A stretch of DNA of 36,031 nucleotides from a virus: positions 1 to 36,031 of the IMG/VR virus record IMGVR_UViG_3300025120_014594; one strand, 5' to 3'. The first letter of the stretch is position 1. Every line of letters begins with the position of its first letter. Below are positions 8,100 through 15,050 of the stretch, piece by piece. The notes beneath the pieces are model-generated. The model was given only the letters and a program-made list of their open reading frames with translations. It did no database searches and was not told the origin of the DNA. The position numbers and the translations under genes are program-made.

Positions 8100-8954
8100 T
8101 TATAACACTTTTTTAAGTAAGTGTTTTATACGGTTTCTGTAGGTGTGATTTTTACTCAGCGTGTAGCCGTTATTAGCGATTTTATCTAGAAGTGGTTTGT
8201 TGTTCATATAATGCTCAACCTTTTCGAGTAATTGATCTTTGCTATTATAAAATATACAATTAACTTCATCCTTAAAACCTAAATCTTTATATTGATAATT
8301 ATTATTTGTAATAAGCGGAATTTTACACCCTATAGTTTCAAAATTTCTATAATTAATATCATCCATTACGTTAAAGTTAAAATGCATTTCATATGAATTA
8401 ATAGCATCTACCATCTCATCGCCTATAATAAAATCGTCAAAAATAAAATCACCCGTAAACTTATTAGAGAGATTATTAATTAATTCTTCTCGTTGCGGGC
8501 CACCACCGGTACCGCAAAATCCTAAGAATGATCTCTTATCTACACGACCTGGTCGTATCAATAAATCATCATAAGCATTAGGGAAGTATATATCACCTAC
8601 ACCAACATGGTGTAATATAGAGCATAAGATATGATCATATTTACCTAATGTTTTAACCTGTCGGAATGATTCTATTCCCTTACTATGAGAATCAACAGCC
8701 CATAATAATTTTTTTGCTTTTGTTCTGCCTATTTCCTCATGCGGTACCCAATTTATCCTATCATATTGTTCGAGGCATACTATTACATCAAATGCATTAA
8801 AGTCTAGCTTCTCGCTATAATTAGCATGTCCTAGACCCCAGACTGTTGTAGTAATATTAGTATATGTTTGCAGAGCTCTTTGCCATGAAAAGCATTCCCG
8901 GTAAAGTCTGTTACCGTCATGATGACCGTTCTCTTGTATTAATAATATTTTCAT
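8100..8954 (-). CDS. Glycosyltransferase, GT-B type, group 1-like
   Basis: This 284-residue protein begins with a Rossmann strand MKILLIQENG. It has a central CGTGGGPQREELINNL segment and a C-terminal Glu-bearing motif, NFNVMDDINYRNFETIGCKIPLI, equivalent to the E-x7-E nucleotide-sugar site of group 1 glycosyltransferases (F-E-T-I-G-C). It closes with a helix-rich NNGYTLSKNHTYRNR, as in the PF13524-type proteins that modify surface glycans. It is the last gene of four glycosyltransferase-type genes reading left from 11287, with a one-base overlap to its neighbour. The target could be the virion, phage DNA or host surface. Confidence 0.75.
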   Translation of the reverse strand: MKILLIQENGHHDGNRLYRECFSWQRALQTYTNITTTVWGLGHANYSEKLDFNAFDVIVCLEQYDRINWVPHEEIGRTKAKKLLWAVDSHSKGIESFRQVKTLGKYDHILCSILHHVGVGDIYFPNAYDDLLIRPGRVDKRSFLGFCGTGGGPQREELINNLSNKFTGDFIFDDFIIGDEMVDAINSYEMHFNFNVMDDINYRNFETIGCKIPLITNNNYQYKDLGFKDEVNCIFYNSKDQLLEKVEHYMNNKPLLDKIANNGYTLSKNHTYRNRIKHLLKKVL

Positions 8955-9595
8955 TAATCGTTTTGTGGTTTACCGTTTTTAAAAGTTTGCCCAACAAACG
9001 TACCCTTATTGTATATAGGTTTATGTTTTGGAAAAGGCTTTTTTTCTATAAATGGATCATGTACAATTATATTATCTTTAATTTTAGGGTATATAATCTG
9101 CTGTAAAAAATGTTCATCACATGAATAGTAATCATATTTACCCCATTGCTCAACTAATGGCCATATTTTAAACTCGTTCGCCTTTCCTCCCCACATACCT
9201 GCTTGTATGGCATATCTGTGATTAGGATGATCTCTCATTACATGATATGATTTATCTGATTTAACCCACTCATTAACTGCGGCTTGCTCTCTAAAGTTTA
9301 AACGCGAGTCAATATCTCTAATTATATATCTACCTACAGTGGGGTCATCATTAACTAAAAATCTCCAGTAGGCTCCATGAAAAGGTCCTTTAGAATCTTT
9401 AACTAATCTTATATCTGCTCCTGCATCATATACCTTTTTGAGTTCTTCTTTATCTACTGAGTTGTCAACGTAAATTCTAACAGACCAATCAGGATATATC
9501 TCTTTAGCTAAATTAACATTCTCTAAAGCGCCATCGACATATCTACTATCTGTGCCCCATAGGCTAAACGATATTATATTTTTTCCTAAACTCAT
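8954..9595 (-). CDS. GT-A type glycosyltransferase-like protein
   Basis: This 213-residue protein starts with IISFSLWGTDSRYVDGALENV, the opening of a marine phage and bacterial family of nucleotide-diphospho-sugar transferase-like proteins. Asp-Ile-Asp in RYIIRDIDSRL is the expected D-x-D metal and sugar-nucleotide site. HVMRDHPNH and AGMWGGKA follow, probably lining the acceptor pocket. It shares one base with the downstream GT-B gene. The donor and acceptor cannot be read from sequence. Confidence 0.7.
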   Translation of the reverse strand: MSLGKNIISFSLWGTDSRYVDGALENVNLAKEIYPDWSVRIYVDNSVDKEELKKVYDAGADIRLVKDSKGPFHGAYWRFLVNDDPTVGRYIIRDIDSRLNFREQAAVNEWVKSDKSYHVMRDHPNHRYAIQAGMWGGKANEFKIWPLVEQWGKYDYYSCDEHFLQQIIYPKIKDNIIVHDPFIEKKPFPKHKPIYNKGTFVGQTFKNGKPQND

Positions 9596-9596
9596 G

Positions 9597-10418
9597 TTAA
9601 TGCAGTATATTAAAAATACCGTATTCTAGCTCCTTTTCCTGCGGTATCGTATTAAAAAATTTACCAGCTGGTTGGCGTCTATTAATGTAATTTAAATGCC
9701 AATTGTCGATAATCCCCATAAACAACCGATCTAGTTTGTTGGAATCGAGTAACGAGTGGTTGTAAGCGCGTTCTGGATTATCATTATCCATCTGCCATGT
9801 AGGTGCATGAGTTACATGAAAACAAAATGGCGGAGCTGTATTGCCAATATCATAATTACCTCCAAACAACTTGATAATACATGCAAAAATGTTATCCCAT
9901 ACTGGCATGCCTAAGAGATAGTCATTAAAATATTTACTGTATTCTGACCACCAACCGGCGCGAAAGACGAACGTATCGTAGCCCCATATTTCGATTTTAT
10001 CAGGTACAACATTTTTATTTAAAATATCATTAAATGAATTAATAGGTTGTATATTCATTCTACTACAAACAACTGCATCCGGATTATTTTTATTAACATA
10101 TTTTATTAAATTTTTGTTTATTATAATATCATTATTAGTAAAAATAATATAATCATCTGCATTACATCTTTCTACAACTGACTGTATTATATCACATACA
10201 ATCGGCAGTTTCTTCTTACCACTATTGCATAAATCTAAACTGCTGCGCTCTAATGAATGTATAGTGTTTATATCATGGTGGTTTATTTTAGGGTCATCAG
10301 CAAACTGAACATCATATATATCTTTAATCAACTCTGCATCCTGTAAATATTTCCAGCTATCAAGTGCAATCTGTTGATTTAAATCTGGAACAAAAGAATT
10401 AAACGCAAGGTGGATCAT
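9597..10418 (-). CDS. Glycosyltransferase-like protein with an NND motif
   Basis: This 273-residue protein has a Rossmann-like first half and DYIIFTNNDIIINKNLI, where Asn-Asn-Asp stands in the place of D-x-D. It then has a GYDTFVFRAGWW segment and a FGGNYDIG / FCFHVTHAPTW segment typical of GT-A transferases acting on glycans. The start overlaps the stop of the GT2 gene by 4 bases, so the two are coupled. Function beyond sugar transfer is unknown. The variant metal motif makes a non-catalytic role possible. Confidence 0.6.
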   Translation of the reverse strand: MIHLAFNSFVPDLNQQIALDSWKYLQDAELIKDIYDVQFADDPKINHHDINTIHSLERSSLDLCNSGKKKLPIVCDIIQSVVERCNADDYIIFTNNDIIINKNLIKYVNKNNPDAVVCSRMNIQPINSFNDILNKNVVPDKIEIWGYDTFVFRAGWWSEYSKYFNDYLLGMPVWDNIFACIIKLFGGNYDIGNTAPPFCFHVTHAPTWQMDNDNPERAYNHSLLDSNKLDRLFMGIIDNWHLNYINRRQPAGKFFNTIPQEKELEYGIFNILH

Positions 10419-11287
10419 GTCTTTAGCTCTTTAAGAATATTAATGACCTCTTCTTTAGTATATAGCGGCGGTTGGTTTGGTAGATGCCCGTGCTTACGTC
10501 TATACATTTCACCAGCAGCTTGGACTTTATGGTTCCATTCTTGATCTTCCCAAGGTACGTCTTTTTCTGTAGCTATACTACTCTCATCTATAGCTCCTTT
10601 TTGAGAACGTATTAAATGCTCACTATCTGCTACATCAGCAAACCACCAAAACGGGGGATGTAAACCTGCTTTTATAATCCTGTATGTATGTTCGACGTGC
10701 TCCCATGCATTTTGATTAAAATCTTCGTCAAATAACCCTACGTCGCGAATACAGTCGTGGTGGTAATATACAAATGCTGCTACAGTATGTTGATACAAGG
10801 CTATCTTTACATTGTTCTTATATTCAATAACTAAGCGAGGTGAGGGCTTTGAATCTTGTTTACATAGATGCCTGTTATGTAAGTCATATTGAACGGACGT
10901 GTCTTGTTCTCTATTAAATGGGCTGCCTGGTCCGTAGTTTAGATGCTTTATACCGCTAGCATTACTCGCATTGATATATTTGCTAAAAACATCGACATCC
11001 TGAATTACAGTATCATCCTCAATAATAAAAATATGTTCGCATTGTTGCTTAAACAAATAGTCGATAGCATCGTTTTTTGTCTTCGACAGCTTCATATTTT
11101 TTTCATGCTGAATCCATTCAGTTTTATCGTTCAGTTTAATTTCTTCTTTATCGAAATCATATGCTGGTCCGTCATTTACTACTACAGCTGCGTCAACTTT
11201 ATCCCATGGAATACTTTCATAACACGGCTTAAAAAAGTGTGGGCGCTTATAGGTTATTATACCTATACCTATTTTACCTTGTATCAT
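10415..11287 (-). CDS. Family 2-type glycosyltransferase
   Basis: This 290-residue protein opens GIGIITYKRPHFFKPCYESI, the classic GT2 start, and has the metal and sugar-nucleotide motif Glu-Asp-Asp in FIIEDDTVI. VGLFDEDFNQNAWEHVEHTYRI is the acceptor-loop and E-D-x-D-like region. It is the first gene of the four-gene glycan operon (11287 down to 8100), following an early-type promoter. A long aromatic C-terminus (PPFWWFADVADSEH) is also seen in the family. It probably builds or decorates a glycan on the virion or host. Confidence 0.8.
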   Translation of the reverse strand: MIQGKIGIGIITYKRPHFFKPCYESIPWDKVDAAVVVNDGPAYDFDKEEIKLNDKTEWIQHEKNMKLSKTKNDAIDYLFKQQCEHIFIIEDDTVIQDVDVFSKYINASNASGIKHLNYGPGSPFNREQDTSVQYDLHNRHLCKQDSKPSPRLVIEYKNNVKIALYQHTVAAFVYYHHDCIRDVGLFDEDFNQNAWEHVEHTYRIIKAGLHPPFWWFADVADSEHLIRSQKGAIDESSIATEKDVPWEDQEWNHKVQAAGEMYRRKHGHLPNQPPLYTKEEVINILKELKT

Positions 11288-11293
11288 ATATAT

Positions 11294-11320
11294 ATTGTAT
11301 AATATAACTGGTTAAAAATC
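11294..11320 (-). promoter_or_regulatory. Early-type promoter of the glycosyltransferase operon
   Basis: TTGATT (11315-11320), a 15-base spacer and TATACA (11294-11299), then six bases to ATG 11287. The -10 box is weaker than in the other early promoters and a shifted reading is possible. Confidence 0.4.
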
Positions 11321-11349
11321 AATATGTATTCTTATCTTTAACGTACTAT

Positions 11350-11357
11350 ATTAAATA
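11350..11357 (+). promoter_or_regulatory. Late-type promoter, ATTAAATA
   Basis: ATTAAATA ends six bases before ATG 11364. One base differs from the common late box. Confidence 0.45.
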
Positions 11358-11363
11358 ATTAAT

Positions 11364-11648
11364 ATGGCTAGCACAGAAATAAGTATTAAACAACTTCCAA
11401 CTATTAGTAGTATAGAGACTGGTAACTCTCTTATTGTACAAACTGATAACGCTACTAATAAATTAGACTTTAAAGATTTTGTAATAGGTTTAGAAAATAC
11501 TACATTTGCAAATACTATCAATACATTAACAACCAGGGTAAATGCTGTCTATGCAGCACCTTCTTCAACAGCTGATTTAGCTGCGACCCATTACGTTAGC
11601 ATCACTAGTGATGATGGTACTGTATATAAAGTTTTATTAAACGGTTAA
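11364..11648 (+). CDS. Small late protein, fibre-type N-terminal motif
   Basis: This 94-residue protein begins with the pattern ISIKQLPTISSIETGNSLIVQ, frequent at the N-terminus of phage fibre and baseplate-attached proteins (I-x-x-L-P ... G-x-x-L-I-V). A central LTTRVNAVYAAPSS stretch follows, with a short beta C-terminus. It is Thr/Ser/Ala-rich with no signal. A late box precedes it, and its end almost touches the convergent P-loop gene. I take it to be a small virion or fibre-adaptor protein; the exact location is unknown. Confidence 0.6.
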   Translation: MASTEISIKQLPTISSIETGNSLIVQTDNATNKLDFKDFVIGLENTTFANTINTLTTRVNAVYAAPSSTADLAATHYVSITSDDGTVYKVLLNG

Positions 11649-11654
11649 TATTAA

Positions 11655-12479
11655 CTACCGCTTAGTTTTATTATACTCTTCGGTTAGCTCGTCAATATCT
11701 TTATCTCCGAGCATTTGTTTAATCTGATCTTTTTGATGCGCTAGTTCTTTTTCGAAATCCATCGTCTGTCTTTGTTCGTCAATAAGGTCCTGCATAGTTT
11801 GTGTATCCTTATTGAGAAATTGACCGTCGTGCGGGTTTACAAGCTCATTCATACTCTCTTCAGTACCGCCGATTAAATCACCATCTACATCAAGATACTG
11901 TTTAATCATAGCAATACGTACTTGAGGTTGACCAAAAATCTCAATCCAACCAGGAGCATCATCTTTTGGAAAGAAAGGATTCTTACCGTTATTTTCATGG
12001 TGCTGTGCGCCGATCATTTTAAAAATATTATCAATCTCCTTAATGTACATAGGATCTGTCTCTCTCATTTTATCATCAACGATTTTAACAAGAGCAGCCT
12101 TAGTAATCGGCAAAAAGAATATAATATCTAGATGTCTCATACTTTCACAGACAAGAGGTATACACTTATCAATAAACTCCTTATCAATATCTCCTATACC
12201 CTTTTCAAAGGCCCATAACGAATAAACTAAATTATCAATCGGGCATCTATCCATAATAATATTATCACCTGTCTTAAACGTTTGCACCTCGTCGATCATA
12301 TGATTAAGGATTTTCCATTGTGTATCTTTAGTGGTCTCCATACTATGGGGAAGATCCTCAGATGTAATTTTGTCTCTATATGTTTGACTCTCAGTCTCAA
12401 ACTGAGGCCACTCTGCTAAAAAGTCTTTTATTAGAGTCGATTTACCTTGGTTACCTGATCCGCTTATTGCAATTCTCAT
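11655..12479 (-). CDS. P-loop kinase-like ATPase (AAA_28/NadR type)
   Basis: This 274-residue protein has a clear Walker A, GSGNQGKST, at residues 7-15, and MDRCPIDNLVYS at about residue 90 as the DRxPxD lid-type motif of NadR- and thymidylate kinase-like enzymes. FFLPITKAAL then leads into a C-terminal acidic helical extension with TMQDLIDEQRQTMDFEKELAH. It may phosphorylate a nucleoside or other small substrate, or act as a regulatory ATPase. The gene faces the plus-strand nuclease gene across divergent early promoters. Confidence 0.7.
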   Translation of the reverse strand: MRIAISGSGNQGKSTLIKDFLAEWPQFETESQTYRDKITSEDLPHSMETTKDTQWKILNHMIDEVQTFKTGDNIIMDRCPIDNLVYSLWAFEKGIGDIDKEFIDKCIPLVCESMRHLDIIFFLPITKAALVKIVDDKMRETDPMYIKEIDNIFKMIGAQHHENNGKNPFFPKDDAPGWIEIFGQPQVRIAMIKQYLDVDGDLIGGTEESMNELVNPHDGQFLNKDTQTMQDLIDEQRQTMDFEKELAHQKDQIKQMLGDKDIDELTEEYNKTKR

Positions 12480-12486
12480 ATATATT

Positions 12487-12514
12487 ATTTTATACTAAAG
12501 ACTTGAATTTTCAA
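12487..12514 (-). promoter_or_regulatory. Early-type promoter of the P-loop kinase-like gene
   Basis: TTGAAA (12509-12514), a 16-base spacer and TAAAAT (12487-12492), seven bases before ATG 12479. Its -35 hexamer abuts that of the divergent promoter at 12503. Confidence 0.6.
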
Positions 12515-12530
12515 GGGTATATATTATAAT
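12503..12530 (+). promoter_or_regulatory. Early-type promoter of the RecB-type nuclease gene
   Basis: TTGAAT (12503-12508), a 16-base spacer and TATAAT (12525-12530), then seven bases to ATG 12538. The two divergent -35 hexamers touch at 12508/12509 within the palindromic CTTGAATTTTCAAG. Confidence 0.65.
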
Positions 12531-12537
12531 AAGGTAT

Positions 12538-13227
12538 ATGATTAATTTCGACGAGAAAAAACATAAGTACGTCAATACAGAAACTGGTAAGGAGCTCATA
12601 TCGGTAACTACCTTAATAGGTAAGTATAAGCCAGTATTTGATAAGATGGGCAATGCTACTCGTGTAGCTAAGAGGGAAGGGGTGTCAGTTGATTTTATTC
12701 TCGAAGAATGGGAAAGAGAAAAAAACCGTGCTTGTGACTACGGTACAGATATTCATAAGGTTATGGAAGACTTCTTAGCTGAGGGCAAGGTTGATGAGCA
12801 GTTTCGATCTCTCTACGATTCATATAGAAAGTGGGAGCATATATTTGAAAAATTTCCAAAGCTTAAGTGCGAAGAGCAGCTTAATAATGTGGATATTAAT
12901 GTCGCGGGGACCGCTGACCTTTTATATGAAAATAAAACTCATTTCTATGTAGGAGATTTTAAGACTAATAAAGCCTTTAGATTCGTCAGCGATTATAATG
13001 AGTTTTTTAAATTCCCTCTAGATCATTTAGGTGTCTGCGAATTTAATACATACGCATTACAGTTATCTATATATGCAATGCTATATGAAAATATGAGCGG
13101 TAAAAAGTGCAGCGGGTTAGTTATCTTCTATAAGAACAAAGTTAACGATACGTGGTACCCAATAAGATTAAACTATATGAAGAGTGAAGTTATTGCGTTA
13201 ATTGAAGATTACAATAATCCCAGTTAA
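12538..13227 (+). CDS. PD-(D/E)XK nuclease, RecB/Cas4-like
   Basis: This 229-residue protein has the RecB-family order: YGTDIHKVMEDFL near residue 63, the catalytic Asp in AGTADLLYE, Asp-x-Lys in VGDFKTNKAF, and the QxxxY-type YALQLSIYAMLYE. These residues bind metal and cut DNA in Cas4, RecB and phage exonuclease proteins. It is probably a DNA end-processing or degradation enzyme. The early promoter implies action soon after infection. Its last 38 bases overlap the 3' end of the convergent superoxide dismutase gene. Confidence 0.8.
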   Translation: MINFDEKKHKYVNTETGKELISVTTLIGKYKPVFDKMGNATRVAKREGVSVDFILEEWEREKNRACDYGTDIHKVMEDFLAEGKVDEQFRSLYDSYRKWEHIFEKFPKLKCEEQLNNVDINVAGTADLLYENKTHFYVGDFKTNKAFRFVSDYNEFFKFPLDHLGVCEFNTYALQLSIYAMLYENMSGKKCSGLVIFYKNKVNDTWYPIRLNYMKSEVIALIEDYNNPS

Positions 13228-13813
13228 CAATCTTTAAAAATTGCTTAATATACTTTTCCCTATTAGGCCCGTACTTTTTATAGTAAGCATGCTCCCATAC
13301 ATCTATACCAAGTAGTATAGTTACGTCTGAATCCATTAAAGGGTTATCTTGGTTGTTGGTAGGTATTAATTCTAATTTATTACCCTTCTTAACTAACCAC
13401 AACCAACCTGAACCGAAATGAGCTAAAGCTTCTTCAACAAATTTAGCTTTGAAGCCTTCAACGCTCTTATATTGTGTTTCAATTAAGTCTTTTACTTCGC
13501 CAGATATTGCTTTTCTATCTGGAGTCATCATATTCCAGAATAACTGATGATTATAAGCTCCGCCAGCATTATTACGAATAGCATCTTTTTTAGATTTAGC
13601 TTTTTTGACAATAGATAATAAATCTTGTTTATTGGTAGCTGGTAAAGCAGCATTTAATTTTTTAACATAACCTTTATAGTGTTTATTAAAATGTAAATTC
13701 ATTGTTTCAGCATCGATATAAGGCTCTAAAGCATCTAAAGCGTAAGGAAGCTTTATAGGCTTAATACCCTCAACGCTCTCTAAAATAACATCTGCTAATT
13801 CATCATAATTCAT
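13190..13813 (-). CDS. Superoxide dismutase, Fe/Mn family (Mn-like) with an N-terminal extension
   Basis: This 207-residue protein has all four metal ligands: His41, His89 (in AYNHQLFW), Asp171 and His175 (in GIDVWEHAYY). Gly-Gly before His89 and Gln155 in NNQDNPLM are marks of Mn-type rather than Fe-type enzymes. The enzyme turns superoxide into peroxide and oxygen. About 17 residues (NYDELADVILESVEG) precede the usual LPYALDAL start and include an L/I-x-E site. It is the third gene of the late Nudix operon; its start overlaps the small basic gene's stop. Late timing and the extension hint at packaging, by inference. Confidence 0.9.
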   Translation of the reverse strand: MNYDELADVILESVEGIKPIKLPYALDALEPYIDAETMNLHFNKHYKGYVKKLNAALPATNKQDLLSIVKKAKSKKDAIRNNAGGAYNHQLFWNMMTPDRKAISGEVKDLIETQYKSVEGFKAKFVEEALAHFGSGWLWLVKKGNKLELIPTNNQDNPLMDSDVTILLGIDVWEHAYYKKYGPNREKYIKQFLKIVNWDYCNLQLTQ

Positions 13814-14007
13814 TTTTTACCGCCTTTCATATTTGCGCACCAATGATACATCTTACCCTTTTCACCGCCATATTTTTTTGCCTTTTTTCTAAGCTCAGTA
13901 ACAGAACCTTTACAGCTAGCCCCAGATTTTTTAACTCTACCCGGTTTACTCTTCCCCTTTAGCTTGCCATCAGCATAATTTTCATGAAATGTCTTGAATG
14001 TCATCAT
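13810..14007 (-). CDS. Small basic protein with capsid-targeting-like N-terminus
   Basis: This 65-residue protein begins MMTFKTFHENYADGK, close to the T4 internal-protein leader (short, aromatic, ending in Glu). A highly basic body follows (KGKSKPGRVKK), with SVTELRKKAKKYGGEKGKMYHWC. Similar small Cys/Lys-rich proteins with an MYHWCANMK ending occur, as I recall, in marine phages, with no known function. It overlaps the Nudix gene by 26 bases and runs into the SOD gene. If cleaved at Phe-His-Glu, the basic body would sit with the DNA in the head. Confidence 0.7.
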   Translation of the reverse strand: MMTFKTFHENYADGKLKGKSKPGRVKKSGASCKGSVTELRKKAKKYGGEKGKMYHWCANMKGGKK

Positions 14008-14410
14008 CTTCTTTCCGTTTTTTTGGTGTCTTTAAAAATAGTAAGTCTTTGTAAGCTTTCTTACTCAGCTTAGTTTTATATAGATTATTTATACTAACGA
14101 ACTTAAAGCCAATATGTTCATCACTAATTTTAACATTTCGTGAAATTAACTTACCATAATAAATGACTCGCTTAGGCTGCCGTTTAATTGTTCTTACTAA
14201 ATTAACTGTTAATCCGGTTTCTTCATAAAATTCTCTAGCAGCGCCTACCATCAATGGTTCGCCTATTTTAATATGACCACCAGGTAGTTCCATTGACCGG
14301 TCGGGATTCTGGAGGAGTAAAATTTTATTTTGATACATAGCTATCGTTTTTGCAGATATATCAGAATCTGTAGATGGACGTTGTTTAAAAAGTTTTCGTA
14401 ACATAGACAT
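13982..14410 (-). CDS. Nudix hydrolase
   Basis: This 142-residue protein has a complete Nudix box from Gly45 to Leu68: G-x5-E, seven residues, then REFYEETGL. By family knowledge it hydrolyses a nucleoside diphosphate linked to another moiety, such as an oxidised nucleotide, a sugar nucleotide or an RNA cap; the specific substrate is not readable. It is the first gene of a late operon that continues with a small basic protein and superoxide dismutase, so both oxidative-damage functions are expressed together. The start is ATG 14410, 11 bases from a palindromic late box. Confidence 0.9.
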   Translation of the reverse strand: MSMLRKLFKQRPSTDSDISAKTIAMYQNKILLLQNPDRSMELPGGHIKIGEPLMVGAAREFYEETGLTVNLVRTIKRQPKRVIYYGKLISRNVKISDEHIGFKFVSINNLYKTKLSKKAYKDLLFLKTPKKRKEDDDIQDIS

Positions 14411-14414
14411 CTTG

Positions 14415-14430
14415 GTATAAATATTTATAC
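14415..14430. promoter_or_regulatory. Palindromic, bidirectional late promoter
   Basis: GTATAAATATTTATAC is a perfect 16-base palindrome, so each strand carries a TATAAATA. One side serves the Nudix operon (11 bases to ATG 14410) and the other the holin-like gene (about 25 bases to ATG 14449). Confidence 0.75.
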
Positions 14431-14443
14431 GTAAAAAAATAAA

Positions 14444-14896
14444 ATGACATGTTTGGACTTATTACAATGCTACTTACAACACTCGGCGCAACAGGTATGG
14501 GCTCTATGCTCAAAATCGTCGGCGGCGTTTTCTCAGGTATTTCAGACGCCAAAGATATGGCGGCACGAAGAGAGCTTATTAGAGATATGCAGCTCGGTAA
14601 AGCAGATATCGAATTCCAAAAAGCTGTCTTCGGGGAAACAAACGCAGATACGTCTGCCTTTACTCGCGGTACTCGCAGGCTCATTGCTCTTATCGGGATG
14701 TGCAACTTCGCAGTCATTTCAATTCTCTGCACCCTCTTCCCTGGAGTCGAGCTCGTCACATTCACCCCACCAGAAAATAAAGAAGCAATCTCAATCCTCT
14801 TCGGGCTCATCAAATTCCCCTCTGGGGCAGACATTACCACGTCGATTACAACGGGACACATTTCTCTTGTATCAATCGCCACTCTGGGCGCGATAG
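14444..14896 (+). CDS. Candidate overlapping frame with a lipobox (possible o-spanin-like)
   Basis: This 150-codon frame lies wholly inside the holin-like gene's span, two frames over. It contains a run of Leu/Ala ending LLLSGC at about residues 80-85, a textbook lipoprotein signal cleavage site, followed by a Ser/Pro-rich stretch as in Rz1-type outer-membrane spanins. The weakness is the start: no ATG, GTG or TTG lies just before the signal, and 14444 gives about 68 extra residues. The hydrophobic run could also be a shadow of the holin-like gene's membrane helix. I list it as a candidate only. Confidence 0.22.
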   Translation: MTCLDLLQCYLQHSAQQVWALCSKSSAAFSQVFQTPKIWRHEESLLEICSSVKQISNSKKLSSGKQTQIRLPLLAVLAGSLLLSGCATSQSFQFSAPSSLESSSSHSPHQKIKKQSQSSSGSSNSPLGQTLPRRLQRDTFLLYQSPLWAR

Positions 14897-14931
14897 TTGG
14901 ATTTTACTTTACCCCGGGAGGTAAGAGATGA
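14449..14931 (+). CDS. Holin-like membrane protein (GTA-type, 3TM-like)
   Basis: This 160-residue protein has an N-terminal hydrophobic segment (GLITMLLTTLGATGMGS), a soluble linker with DAARREL-like residues, a TRGTRRLIALIGMCNFAVIS membrane helix, and a C-terminal helix before TPGGKR. This order resembles gene-transfer-agent holins (PF11351). Holins make inner-membrane holes for lysis. The codon use is visibly GC-richer than that of its neighbours (many CTC, ATC, TTC, GGC), which could mean recent transfer or double coding. It shares the late palindrome with the Nudix operon and overlaps the 40-residue membrane gene (ATGA). Confidence 0.55.
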   Translation: MFGLITMLLTTLGATGMGSMLKIVGGVFSGISDAKDMAARRELIRDMQLGKADIEFQKAVFGETNADTSAFTRGTRRLIALIGMCNFAVISILCTLFPGVELVTFTPPENKEAISILFGLIKFPSGADITTSITTGHISLVSIATLGAIVGFYFTPGGKR

Positions 14932-15050
14932 TAGCAGAATATATATTTGATAGTTTGTTTCAAATTTTAGGCTCAGTTATGTGTGTAGGTATATTATACC
15001 TTATTTTTAAGGACGTTTATCTAGAATTAAAGAATGTAAGAAAGAAGTAA
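14928..15050 (+). CDS. 40-residue single-span membrane protein
   Basis: ATG 14928 overlaps the TGA of the holin-like gene (ATGA), with GGAGGTAAGAG just upstream, a strong ribosome-binding site. The 40 residues comprise a short acidic start, a hydrophobic stretch FQILGSVMCVGILYLIF, and a basic end (ELKNVRKK) that fits a cytoplasmic tail. It ends exactly one base before the convergent cyclase gene's stop. Given its partner it may be a small lysis accessory (antiholin or inner spanin-like), which is inference. Confidence 0.6.
   Translation: MIAEYIFDSLFQILGSVMCVGILYLIFKDVYLELKNVRKK

Noticed and set aside
11642-11660. Hairpin CGGTTAATATTAACTACCG between convergent genes as a terminator
   Set aside because: Short, AT-rich stem without a T-run; weaker than the clear terminator at 21198-21219.
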